Shown here: positions 1 through 7,828 of the stretch, one piece after another
Layout: each line of letters starts with the position of its first letter
How positions within the stretch are numbered: the stretch's first letter is position 1
DNA from: Pseudomonas extremorientalis
GTDB lineage: Bacteria; Pseudomonadota; Gammaproteobacteria; Pseudomonadales; Pseudomonadaceae
Assembly (NCBI RefSeq): GCF_001870465.1
Contig: NZ_MDGK01000024.1
Location: 103,846 to 167,845 of the forward strand
Length of the DNA stretch: 64,000 nt
Reading direction: 5' to 3'
The notes under the pieces: generated by a model
The model's input: the letters and a program-made list of their open reading frames with translations, nothing else
The model's database searches: none
What the model was told of the DNA's origin: nothing
Position numbers and translations under genes: made by a program

Positions 1-2
1 CA

Positions 3-383
3 AAACGCCGTGGCGTCACCCGGGTCAACGAACTGCTCGAGGCCGGCATGAATGTGTGCTTCGGCCAAGACTCCATCGTCGATCCCTGGTACCCACTGGG
101 CAACGGCAACATCCTGCGGGTACTCGAAGCCGGTTTGCACATCTGCCACATGCTCGGCTATCGCAACCTGCAAAGCGCCCTCGACCTGGTCACCGACAAC
201 AGCGCCAAAGCCATGGCCCTGGGTGACCGCTACGGTCTGGAGCAGGGACGCCCGGCCAACCTGTTGATCCTCTCGGCGGACAGCGACTACGAGGTGATCC
301 GCAGCCAGGGCCTGCCGCTGTACTCGATCCGCAACGGCAAAGTGTTGATGACACGCCGGCCAGCCCAGGTAGAGTTTGCGTAA
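3..383 (+). CDS. codA: cytosine deaminase, C-terminal part (5' end outside window)
   Basis: This is the last 126 codons of a cytosine deaminase, the amidohydrolase that converts cytosine to uracil and ammonia in pyrimidine salvage. The frame is open from base 3 and ends in TAA. The segment KRRGVTRVNELLEAG followed by NVCFGQDSIVDPWYPLG closely follows the E. coli CodA C-terminal region; the Asp in FGQDS corresponds to the metal-site and catalytic Asp of that enzyme. The rest (SAKAMAL, GRPANLLIL, SIRNGKV) is the usual closing small beta domain of amidohydrolases. The gene converges on the T6SS lipase gene with only 9 bases between the stops, and no clear terminator hairpin is visible there. The N-terminal HxH metal motif is outside the window, so intactness cannot be judged. 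Confidence 0.9.
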   Translation, partial: KRRGVTRVNELLEAGMNVCFGQDSIVDPWYPLGNGNILRVLEAGLHICHMLGYRNLQSALDLVTDNSAKAMALGDRYGLEQGRPANLLILSADSDYEVIRSQGLPLYSIRNGKVLMTRRPAQVEFA

Positions 384-392
384 ACACCTCGG

Positions 393-2543
393 TCAGACGA
401 TCGAGTCGATATCCAGCGTATGTGCCCTCCCCCTGTCGTTATCCAGGGCGGGAGGGATACGGGCGACCTGCGACAGCTCGCGATTTTCACGGTGGCTGAA
501 CCAGCGCTTGAGGCTCGTTGCCAAGTGGGCACCATGGGCATGACTGCCATAGACATCACGGGCTTCAAGACGGCGCCAACGCAGGGTCGCAAGGCGCTCG
601 CGACTGCTGTGCAAACGGTCGATTTCGGCGTTCAAGGCTTCGTTATGCTCATAGCCCCGGTCGTTGGCCGCCTTTAGACGGGTCAACTCCCTACGCTTGT
701 TGCGCAATTGCTCGCGCATGCTCTCGAGTGCACGGTCGAGCAATTCGAATTCCCTCGGCGTTACCAAGGGCCCATTGCTTTCCTGGGTTTGCTGCCAGCG
801 CCGGAGTGTTGCCCAGGCGGCCGGAATGTAGCTGGCGGTCATGAAGTGCTGGCTGGCCTGGAACAGCTGCTTGAGCAGGTTGTCACGTTCAGGCATGTCA
901 CCGCTGAGTTGCAGCGCCCGGTTGCAGCCGGCCTCCTGGATGGACTCACAACCGGGTTGCCACAACACCGAAGAATGCGTGCCGTCCGCGAGCGTGATTG
1001 GCATGAAATGGTATTGTTCGCCATGGTGCTCGTAGGGGTTGCCACCGAAACGTACCAGGCCGGCGGCGAACAGCAACCCACCCGGCGCGGGGGCGCTGAA
1101 CAGCGTGACGGCACCTGGGACCCAGAGCTTGGCGGTGGTGTTCATCCATGGGGCCGGGACGCTGGGGACGGGGTCGTTGTGGTTGACGATGCGGTGGTGG
1201 ACCAGGGTTGAGGCACCTGCGGTGAATTCGGAATCGGCGGCGCGGGGGGCGCCGTAGGTGTAGAGGAGGATGTTGTAGTTTTGATCAGGAATACGACGTA
1301 GCCCTTCTGCCAATAACAACGCAATCGCGCCGCCCAGGCTGTGTCCGCAGATGACGATTCGTTGCCCTATATGAAACTGAGTGAGGTAGTGCAGCACGAA
1401 ATCACGCATCGCCCGGTAAGCCTGATAGAAGCCCTCGTGTGCCTTGCCGACACCCTCGGCAAAAGCCACCTGATGGGCGTTTGCATCCCGTAGTCCATCG
1501 GCGGCGCTGGCGGTACCTCGCACAGCAATCAGGATCACCTCATCGTGATGACTGATAAATGCCTGCGTATCAGTACCAAACGCTTCATCATCAAAAAAAT
1601 GCAAACTCGCTGGGTGCTCCTGCTTATCACCCAAGTCCGGTCGATTTTTTGGATACAACACAGGATCGAAAGGCAAAATCTCGAAGCGTCGGGAATACGG
1701 GACCTCTTCGTAGATCGGATAGAAACGTTGCTGTTCCTCCGAATCGACTCGCCAGGCCTCGTGATAACCCGAAAGTTTCTCAGCAAAAAAATGACCGACG
1801 CTGGGGTCGAGTGGAAAATGAACCTCCTCTTGAGGCTGTTGAGGTGGCTCCTGGCCGAAATTGCAGTAACTCAAGGTGGCCATCAACGCTAGCTGATACA
1901 GGTTCAAGGCACAGAAGCTGTCTTCGGTTGAAAGCATCGGGCGCAAAGCCCGCAGCGGTCTAACCTCAAGAGCAGTATGGCTGTTGGGGAATAGCACGAT
2001 CCCTGCCAAGGTTGTTTCGGGTGGCCCAAATCCAAGGTCGGCCAACATTTTTAACGCATGCCGTCGAGGTTGATGAGCTCTCTGTTCAATCGGGGGTAAA
2101 TGGGCGGCGTGGCGGACTAAATCGCGAACCTCAACTTGATAAAAATGGCTGGCTTTTTGTTGAGCAGGATTACCTTCGGTACGGCGACCATCATAGGCCG
2201 CAAATCTAGTCTGTTCAGCCCGTCGTTGAAGCTCGGTAATAGGAAGTTTGTAAGCGCTGCGCCCCCTTAGATACTTATACGGTTGCTCAACTCCCGAGTA
2301 AGGCTCGTCAAAAACAAGGACCACAGGTCCGCAGTAAATATTGGATAGCTTGGCAAAGCCCTCACCGTTCAGCCTGCCCTTGTACTCTTGCCCTGCGCTA
2401 TCGTGGATTGTGTAAGGCAATCCACCGTACGCCCCACCAACACCGAGTTCATCGACCAGACAAAAGCTTACCCAATGCCCGCGCAATGCACAGGCCGGCT
2501 TGATATCACTGAAAAAAGCTTGCTTCCTTGCATCCATCTTCAT
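393..2543 (-). CDS. class 3 lipase-type T6SS effector (probable phospholipase)
   Basis: 716-residue protein with a lipase class 3 (alpha/beta hydrolase) core. IAVRGTAS forms the oxyanion region and GHSLGG near residue 400 carries the nucleophile Ser (about residue 402). NDPVPSVP near residue 455 supplies the likely Asp, and a His lies in the following GEQYHFMP to TLADGTH stretch. Roughly the first 260 residues are an unrecognised N-terminal region. The C-terminus (about 610-690) is a charged, heptad-like coiled coil. The gene is the last of a vgrG-DUF4123-lipoprotein-lipase operon, which points to a VgrG-delivered lipase of the Tle type acting on membrane lipids of rival cells. I chose the ATG at 2543 because AGGGAG lies just upstream and it starts 14 bases after the previous stop; a GTG at 2567 is also in frame. 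No signal peptide is seen, as expected for T6SS cargo. The substrate (PLA1 or PLA2) cannot be told from sequence. Confidence 0.85.
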   Translation of the reverse strand: MKMDARKQAFFSDIKPACALRGHWVSFCLVDELGVGGAYGGLPYTIHDSAGQEYKGRLNGEGFAKLSNIYCGPVVLVFDEPYSGVEQPYKYLRGRSAYKLPITELQRRAEQTRFAAYDGRRTEGNPAQQKASHFYQVEVRDLVRHAAHLPPIEQRAHQPRRHALKMLADLGFGPPETTLAGIVLFPNSHTALEVRPLRALRPMLSTEDSFCALNLYQLALMATLSYCNFGQEPPQQPQEEVHFPLDPSVGHFFAEKLSGYHEAWRVDSEEQQRFYPIYEEVPYSRRFEILPFDPVLYPKNRPDLGDKQEHPASLHFFDDEAFGTDTQAFISHHDEVILIAVRGTASAADGLRDANAHQVAFAEGVGKAHEGFYQAYRAMRDFVLHYLTQFHIGQRIVICGHSLGGAIALLLAEGLRRIPDQNYNILLYTYGAPRAADSEFTAGASTLVHHRIVNHNDPVPSVPAPWMNTTAKLWVPGAVTLFSAPAPGGLLFAAGLVRFGGNPYEHHGEQYHFMPITLADGTHSSVLWQPGCESIQEAGCNRALQLSGDMPERDNLLKQLFQASQHFMTASYIPAAWATLRRWQQTQESNGPLVTPREFELLDRALESMREQLRNKRRELTRLKAANDRGYEHNEALNAEIDRLHSSRERLATLRWRRLEARDVYGSHAHGAHLATSLKRWFSHRENRELSQVARIPPALDNDRGRAHTLDIDSIV

Positions 2544-2557
2544 GAACTTGCTCCCTG

Positions 2558-3337
2558 CTACTTGCACGATGGGTAGACATCACAGATGCGGCCATCCGGC
2601 ATTTTTATAGGTTTAAAGTCGCTAGTATTGCCGTTGCAAAACGCATACAGGTCCTCATGGTTTTTACCTTTGCAACGCCGCCATCCACCGGGAACGACCA
2701 CCCAGCTATCGTCAAAATAGGGTTCCTCATCATCAGTCAATGTCAGAACCAGCCTGAGAGTCTTCCCAGGTAACTGATCCCTTTGCACAACTACGCCTGC
2801 TCGTTGTTCTTTCGGCTGACTCGCCCCCCCAAAAGCGCTGCATGTAAGGACCTTAATGATTGCGTGCTGTGGGCCCGCAGTCCGAAACATCCACTGACAT
2901 TGTCGGTGTAGTTCCTGAACTCCCGTCTCTGGCATCCCCGGTACATCAGGATCCGAATAATCTCGCACTGAAAAGCTTGAATTATCTCCTCCAACGTCTG
3001 AATCTCGAGGCCCCCACTTTGCATAAGTTCTGAAATCCACACTCCGCAAAACCGTAGGGCACCCTTCAATGACTTCAGTCAGCGGCAGTTCAAAACTCAC
3101 GCGTTCAGCCACCGGTTTGTAATGCGCAATAAAGATCTTTCTCTCGGGCCTCTTGCCTCGACGCCTGGGCAACGTGCAGGTTTCCCCCGTCGCTGGACCG
3201 TAATTGGCGCCACCGATGAAGCGGAATTGCGCCGGCAAATCCACCTCCAACGTAAATCGATCCACAGGCTTGCCCCCACACCCCGTCAGCCCGAGTACCC
3301 CCAGCACCATCACCCCCGCCCACCTTCGCCTACTCAT
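2558..3337 (-). CDS. lipoprotein, probable immunity protein for the adjacent lipase effector
   Basis: 259-residue protein with a clear lipoprotein signal: MSRRRW, a hydrophobic stretch, then the lipobox LTGC with Cys at about 20. The mature part is soluble and contains several cysteines (for example CTLPRR, CPTVLR, CQWMF, CSAFGG, and C-terminal DVYPSC) that could form disulfides in the periplasm. I do not recognise the fold. It overlaps the end of the DUF4123 gene by 8 bases and ends just before the lipase gene. T6SS lipases act from the periplasmic side, and their known immunity proteins are commonly periplasmic lipoproteins encoded next door, so immunity is the most likely role. That is inference from position and localisation only. 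Base composition is lower in GC than in the psl or polB genes, as is common for effector/immunity pairs. Confidence 0.7.
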   Translation of the reverse strand: MSRRRWAGVMVLGVLGLTGCGGKPVDRFTLEVDLPAQFRFIGGANYGPATGETCTLPRRRGKRPERKIFIAHYKPVAERVSFELPLTEVIEGCPTVLRSVDFRTYAKWGPRDSDVGGDNSSFSVRDYSDPDVPGMPETGVQELHRQCQWMFRTAGPQHAIIKVLTCSAFGGASQPKEQRAGVVVQRDQLPGKTLRLVLTLTDDEEPYFDDSWVVVPGGWRRCKGKNHEDLYAFCNGNTSDFKPIKMPDGRICDVYPSCK

Positions 3338-4166
3338 GCTTTCCCCCCATCAATCGCCACTGTTCCACTACTCGCTCAAAGTGCTCCCCAGGCGCTTCAC
3401 CGACCCTGGGCTGCCACTGCAAAACACTGCTCCGAGTCGCCTCTTCCAGTCTTCGCACCACCAGAAACTCAAGCTGCTCCGGCCCCTGCCACTGCCAGGC
3501 ACGCGCCTGCTCCAGTACCTGTGCCAGCCAGGTTCGCGGGTCCTGGAATTCCACCAATGTCGCCAGGTCCTCACTGTGTTCGGTCAACAGGTAACGCAGG
3601 ATATTGGCGTGCAGGATGGCCGCTGCGTTTGGGTTGGGCGCATCCAGCCAGGGCGCGGGATCCGGCACCGGATACTCGCCGGGGGCCTGGTTGTCAGCCG
3701 TGTGCCAGCGGTTTTCGTGCCAATAGCACACGCTGATCAATGGCCCGAGAAATGCCGGCCAGCGGTCCTGGCCCAGATGGGCCAGGGCACGCGCCAGGGT
3801 ACGGTTGTCGTGGAAGCGGTACAGCGATTGAGCGCCTTCAGGGCCCACCAGCAGCCTGTCACGCCAGTGTCGAGTCACTGCCGTCAGGTCTTCGCCGGGT
3901 AAACTGCCCAGCCAGCCCCAGTTCGTCTCGGGTTGCTGCAATAGGCCAAGCAAAGCGTGCTCGTTCAGCGGGCCCAGCAGCACAATCAATGGGCCTTCTG
4001 CCGCCAACTCCGCTACGGCAGTCTCGGCGTAAACACTGCGGTACGCCGGCAAGTCGCGTACCTCCAGCAGCGGTGCGCGCGCGTCGCTCTGCCCTTCAAG
4101 GATCAAGCACAGTCGCCGTCCCCGCTGTTGCTGTTGGTCCATCCACTGGCCTGGCATGCTTGGCAT
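3330..4166 (-). CDS. DUF4123 T6SS effector adaptor/chaperone (Tap/Tec family)
   Basis: 278-residue cytoplasmic protein with the DUF4123 pattern: an N-terminal alpha/beta part (LCLILEGQSDA, LLEVRDLPAYRSVYAE), then a conserved middle with LLVGPEGAQSLYRFHDNRTLARAL that matches the family hallmark (L-Y-R-F-x-D-x-R). Family members bind a specific effector and load it onto the cognate VgrG tip. The ATG at 4166 overlaps the vgrG stop by one base (TGATG) and is preceded by GGAGGG at good spacing; a TTG one codon earlier is less likely. Its place directly between vgrG and the lipoprotein/lipase pair says it is the loader for the lipase. The C-terminus overlaps the lipoprotein start by 8 bases. Confidence 0.88.
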   Translation of the reverse strand: MPSMPGQWMDQQQQRGRRLCLILEGQSDARAPLLEVRDLPAYRSVYAETAVAELAAEGPLIVLLGPLNEHALLGLLQQPETNWGWLGSLPGEDLTAVTRHWRDRLLVGPEGAQSLYRFHDNRTLARALAHLGQDRWPAFLGPLISVCYWHENRWHTADNQAPGEYPVPDPAPWLDAPNPNAAAILHANILRYLLTEHSEDLATLVEFQDPRTWLAQVLEQARAWQWQGPEQLEFLVVRRLEEATRSSVLQWQPRVGEAPGEHFERVVEQWRLMGGKHE

Positions 4167-6181
4167 CAAGCGGCCCTCCCTGGCAGTTCACACCGTCCTT
4201 CACGGCAGCGCTCGCACACCGGGCAGTAATCGGCCCCCAATTGCTTGGCCAGGTTCATGAGGCTGCCTTGCACCAGGGAGATCCTGGGTGTGTCGATCGC
4301 CGCCGAGGCATTCGCCGCCAGGGTGACGGACGGCGCTCCACCCAGGGTAACGGGGCGACTGCTGAAGATGCCGCCGGCCTGGATGACCAGATGCTCGCCC
4401 CCCGCCTTGAGGCTCAGTTGCGCCCCGGCGTCGATCACCAGGCTGGCACCGGACTTGAGATGAAACTGCTGCCCGGCCTCCAGGATCAGGGTCTGCCCCA
4501 CATGGGTCCGGCTGTCACCTTGTACATCGAGGTAGTCGCTCGCCTTGAGCACGATCCTGCGATCGCCGGTGATGTGACGATGCTCCTCGCTGGCCAGGTG
4601 AGCCGTACTCAATCCATGAATGACTTCCCGTCGCTCCCCCGCCACTTCCAACCGACTGTCATGGCCGACCTGCTGCTCCAGGTCCCGCTGTGCACGAAGG
4701 TAAATGAGCTCCTCGCCACGACGATCCTCCAGGTACAACTCGTTGGCGCCCTCGCCCCCCTGCGTACTGCGGGTGCGCAAGACGCTGCGGGTCTTGTGCT
4801 GCGGCAAGGGGTAGGCCGGCCGGTGCGACGCGTTGGGCAGGCAACCGTTGATCAACGGCTGGTCCGGGTCCCCTTCAAGGAAGGTCACCAGCACTTCCAT
4901 GCCCACACGCGGGATCATCGTTGTACCGAACCCGTCACCGGCCCATCCGGATGCAACCCGAACCCAGCAACTGCTTTTATCATCCGCCTTGTCCAGGCGG
5001 TCCCAGTGGAAGCGCACCTTTACCCGGCCATAGGCGTCACAATGCACGTCTTCCCCCGGCGGCCCGGTCACCGTTGCGGTCTGGCTGCCATGGATGGTCG
5101 GCTTGGAATGTTTGAGGGGCGGTCGATGCACCGCTTGCCAAGGCGTCGCGGTGAAGCGATTGCGATACCCCTGGAAGCCATCAGTCGTGGGCGTCGCCTC
5201 CTCCAGCACCTGCGGCTGATGACCTTCGTGACGCACCGAGGTGATCAGCCACAAGTCATTGCAGGACGGATCGGGGTGATCGCGCAAGTCAAGGAAATGC
5301 CCGCTGCGCAGCGCCGGTTGATCACTGCGGCCCAATGCGCGAAGACGGTCGCGCTGGTGACGCTCCAAGCCCCGCCGCGCCAAGCGCTTGCCCCGGGCAT
5401 GACCCGTGAATCCCGCTGGGTAACGATAGTCCTCGAGAGGTTGCGCCGGAGCCGAGCCGGCGCAGTCCTGCAGCAGCAATGAAGGTTGTTCGAAGTCATG
5501 ATCGCGACGCACCGTCTTCTGGGTGCGCGTGGCCAGGCGCACATCAAAACGCTGGACGACCTGCGTAGCGGCTTGCGGCCCGCCAGCAGGGCAATAGCGT
5601 TGCTGGGGCAAACGGCGAAACACCGTCTGGTCATCACCGAACACCAGCAGATGGGCATCCGCGCTGTGACGGAAATGGTAATGAATGCCCTCCTCTTCAC
5701 ACAGCCGCTGGATGAAGTGCAGGTCGCTCTCCGCATACTGCACACAGAACGTGCGTGGCGGATACACCACGGGACCAAGCTCGAATGCATGGGCGTCCGC
5801 CAGGATGCCATGCCGCTCAAGCACCGCCGCGATAATCTGCGGCACGCTGCGTTGCTGGAAGATCCGCTGGTCGCGCCGGTGTGCAAGGTAGGCCAGGCGC
5901 GGTGCCAGGGTCAGGTGGTAGAGCGTGATGCGCCGGCCAGGGTCGTCCCGGCCGATTGCGTAAACCTGACCATGCAGCCCTTCGCCCATTCCGAAATCCA
6001 GGTAGGCGGGTTGATGGAGCAACCTCTCGAGGTCAAGGGAAGGATTTTCACTCACCACCTGCACCTGGATGAAAAAAGGCTGGTCAAGGCGCTCGCGGCC
6101 GTTGAATGCCAGCACCTGAAAGTCCGTTTCCATGCAGGGAAGAATCAGTTTGAAACGTGACGAAACAAACGCGTTAACCAT
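4166..6181 (-). CDS. vgrG: type VI secretion tip protein VgrG (TssI)
   Basis: 671-residue VgrG, the trimeric spike that caps the Hcp tube and carries effectors. The N-terminal phage gp27-like part starts with FQVLAFNGRERLDQPFFIQV and includes YHLTLAPRLAYLAHRRDQRIFQ and the typical CEEEGIHYHF segment near residue 190. A gp5-like OB part follows (EDVHCDAYGRVKVRFHWDR, SSCWVRVASGWAG, PRVGMEVLVTFLEGDPDQPLI), then a DUF2345-type beta-helix region rich in alternating small and hydrophobic residues. The extreme C-terminus has a short Cys cluster, CPVCERCREGRC, which could hold a metal or dock the adaptor. It is the first gene of the effector operon. No other T6SS structural gene is in the window, so this is an auxiliary vgrG island. 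Confidence 0.95.
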   Translation of the reverse strand: MVNAFVSSRFKLILPCMETDFQVLAFNGRERLDQPFFIQVQVVSENPSLDLERLLHQPAYLDFGMGEGLHGQVYAIGRDDPGRRITLYHLTLAPRLAYLAHRRDQRIFQQRSVPQIIAAVLERHGILADAHAFELGPVVYPPRTFCVQYAESDLHFIQRLCEEEGIHYHFRHSADAHLLVFGDDQTVFRRLPQQRYCPAGGPQAATQVVQRFDVRLATRTQKTVRRDHDFEQPSLLLQDCAGSAPAQPLEDYRYPAGFTGHARGKRLARRGLERHQRDRLRALGRSDQPALRSGHFLDLRDHPDPSCNDLWLITSVRHEGHQPQVLEEATPTTDGFQGYRNRFTATPWQAVHRPPLKHSKPTIHGSQTATVTGPPGEDVHCDAYGRVKVRFHWDRLDKADDKSSCWVRVASGWAGDGFGTTMIPRVGMEVLVTFLEGDPDQPLINGCLPNASHRPAYPLPQHKTRSVLRTRSTQGGEGANELYLEDRRGEELIYLRAQRDLEQQVGHDSRLEVAGERREVIHGLSTAHLASEEHRHITGDRRIVLKASDYLDVQGDSRTHVGQTLILEAGQQFHLKSGASLVIDAGAQLSLKAGGEHLVIQAGGIFSSRPVTLGGAPSVTLAANASAAIDTPRISLVQGSLMNLAKQLGADYCPVCERCREGRCELPGRAA

Positions 6182-6440
6182 CCGTTGTTACCCGCCATAA
6201 ATGAATGAGCACGCAGGAATGCTTTGCCTCGTTAAGTGTGCGAATAAACTGCCGAGAAAAAGCCCCTGAACGCCTCAAAGCTTAGCGATTACGGGCGAAA
6301 ATCGGCTGTTTTAAAATAAAAAAGAAGATTCGTACAAAGAAGTTGGAAGTGTCTTTTACAAAATAATAAAACGAGTCAATGCGCCACTTCTTAACAATAA
6401 GAAATGCCCTACATCAACCTTCTTAATAACAACTAACTGA
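6182..6440 (-). promoter_or_regulatory. AT-rich promoter region upstream of vgrG
   Basis: About 300 bases separate the vgrG start from the end of the DapF-like gene. The stretch from 6240 to 6440 is markedly AT-rich compared with its surroundings and holds no credible gene on either strand. It is where the promoter of the T6SS operon must lie, but I could not identify a convincing -10/-35 or sigma-54 element. AT-rich upstream DNA is a common target for H-NS-like silencers (MvaT/MvaU), which would fit a T6SS cargo operon; this is inference. Confidence 0.4.
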
Positions 6441-6475
6441 CAAAGAAACAGCCGACACTGAATCACAGCGTCGGC
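6441..6475 (-). terminator. Rho-independent terminator after the DapF-like gene
   Basis: Read on the minus strand, the stem GCCGACGCTG / CAGTGTCGGC (one mismatch) closes over a short loop at 6451-6475 and is followed by TGTTTCTTTG. It begins 12 bases past the stop codon of the gene at 6488. Confidence 0.75.
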
Positions 6476-6487
6476 CGTTAAAAAACC

Positions 6488-7474
6488 TCAGGCCTGCAGC
6501 CGTGCGGTCCCGAACAGACTGACGCCGAACAGCGTCTCGCCCTGGGTGTGCAAGCGTACCGGCGCAACGCCACCCGGCATCACCACCGCGACATCACCGC
6601 TCTCGACCCAGCCCGCACGCCATGCCGCGCAGGCGACGGCGCTGGCACTGGTGCCGGAAGACGCGGTCGGCCCCTCACCGCGCTCGAACACCCGCGCTAT
6701 GACCCGGTTGCCAGGCTGGCGCGCCGCCCATTGCAAGTTGACCCCCGCCTCACAAGGCAGGCCACCGCCCGCAGGGGGCGCGAAGGCGATCGCCTTCAAG
6801 GGCTGGAACAGGTTTGGCAGCAGCATCTGTGCGTTGTCCGGCAACGTCGAGAGCTGCTGGACCAGCGTCACACAATGGGGGTTGCCCACCCGCACGAATT
6901 GACTGGCAGCCCACTGTGGACTGATCGCCGCCAGCTCGGTGACATGGCTCAGTTCAGTGCCCTCCTGAAACACCTGGCCAACCCCCTGCGCGCCCACCGC
7001 CGCAGGTCCGAAGGCGGGCACTCCGAGGTCAAGCCAGAACCCTGCGACGTCGTCACGAACGGCTGGCTCCACCCGAGTGGCGACTGGCGAGACCGCATCC
7101 GATTTGTCGTGATGCACCCGTAACTCGCAGGCTTCGGTCATCAAGCCCCGGTCGGTGAGGGCCTGGGCGAAAATCGTCAACCCATTGCCGCTGCGCTCGG
7201 CCAGAGTGCCGTCGGTGTTAACGATCAACAGGTCGAACGGCGGCTCGTCCTGAAACGGCCCCACCAGCAGACCATCACAACGGTGGGCCTTGCCATCGAC
7301 CGGACGCGGCAACAAGCCCCAACTGCATTCCGAGGCGACGGCCGACGCTGCCCAGGCACCACGAGTGCGCGCGGCACACTCAGCGCTCTCGGGTACATTA
7401 ATGCCCTTGCTGCTCAATGAAGCCGGGCTGACCACACCATAGATATTGCCGCGAGCGTCGTAGAACAGAGTCAT
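6488..7474 (-). CDS. diaminopimelate epimerase-fold protein lacking both catalytic cysteines
   Basis: 328-residue protein of the DapF fold. The two signature loops are recognisable: AERSGNGLTIF (about 92-102) corresponds to the QCGNG loop of DapF, and ERGEGPTASSGTS (about 264-276) to its ERGxGxTxACGTG loop. In DapF each loop carries a catalytic Cys that takes or gives the alpha proton; here both positions are Ser (S95 and S273). A FVRVGNPHCV stretch matches the conserved GNPH segment. The protein is also longer than classical DapF (about 275). It is therefore unlikely to be the lysine-pathway epimerase and may be an isomerase or racemase with other chemistry, or inactive. The ATG at 7474 has GGTGGA upstream; an upstream GTG at 7552 would add 26 residues. 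It is divergent from an MFS exporter, suggesting a shared substrate. Confidence 0.75.
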   Translation of the reverse strand: MTLFYDARGNIYGVVSPASLSSKGINVPESAECAARTRGAWAASAVASECSWGLLPRPVDGKAHRCDGLLVGPFQDEPPFDLLIVNTDGTLAERSGNGLTIFAQALTDRGLMTEACELRVHHDKSDAVSPVATRVEPAVRDDVAGFWLDLGVPAFGPAAVGAQGVGQVFQEGTELSHVTELAAISPQWAASQFVRVGNPHCVTLVQQLSTLPDNAQMLLPNLFQPLKAIAFAPPAGGGLPCEAGVNLQWAARQPGNRVIARVFERGEGPTASSGTSASAVACAAWRAGWVESGDVAVVMPGGVAPVRLHTQGETLFGVSLFGTARLQA

Positions 7475-7828
7475 GAGGTCATCCACCGAGGTATGCGCTG
7501 ATCGCAAAAAAGGAGTTGCTCGATTGTGTGGGATCCCGCCGTTGCACACCACCCGCCTGACGCAGTTTCAGAAGCGGCCTGGAAGGTGGTAATCCACCGC
7601 GAGAACCCTGGGGTTCAATCGTTCCCGCAGGGATTACACACCTTCCAGACCGCCTCCTACAAACTCGATACGACTTATGTGGCTGCAACCCGCCCTGGCG
7701 TTCCAGCTTGTAAAAATAAAATTCAAGGCAGCTCGAATCCCAACGGAACCCGGCTCGCACACCAAGGCCTGATGTGCAAGGATGTCGCGCCGGACATCGT
7801 TCGTTGAACGCAAAACCAAGGACTTTTC
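7475..7828. promoter_or_regulatory. divergent intergenic region between DapF-like and MFS genes
   Basis: This 354-base gap holds the promoters of both genes and, at 7574-7653, a long inverted repeat listed separately. No credible protein gene was found in it. AAGGA just before 7829 is the MFS ribosome binding site. Confidence 0.6.
7574..7653. repeat. 80-nt near-perfect inverted repeat (structured RNA or operator candidate)
   Basis: The left arm 7574-7595 and right arm 7631-7653 pair over about 21 positions with one mismatch and one bulge. The core is CTGGAAGGTG in the left arm against CACCTTCCAG in the right, continuing into TAATCC against GGATTA. The loop contains a second perfect hairpin, GAACCC-TG-GGGTTC, at 7603-7616. 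The left arm can alternatively fold on itself (GGTGG-TAAT-CCACC). The segment GGTTCAATC resembles a tRNA T-loop, but no cloverleaf fits. It could be a 5'UTR structure of either gene or a cruciform operator. Confidence 0.6.

Noticed and set aside
3740..5482. 580-codon open frame opposite the vgrG and DUF4123 genes
   Set aside because: Antisense to a clear VgrG with conserved motifs; no ribosome site or protein signature.
7596..7630. tRNA-like T-loop GGTTCAATC inside the long inverted repeat
   Set aside because: The base after the loop does not pair as needed and no cloverleaf with anticodon arm can be drawn.
7744..7775. GGAACC sequence upstream of the MFS gene as a possible hrp box
   Set aside because: No CCACnnA element at 15 or 16 bases from it.
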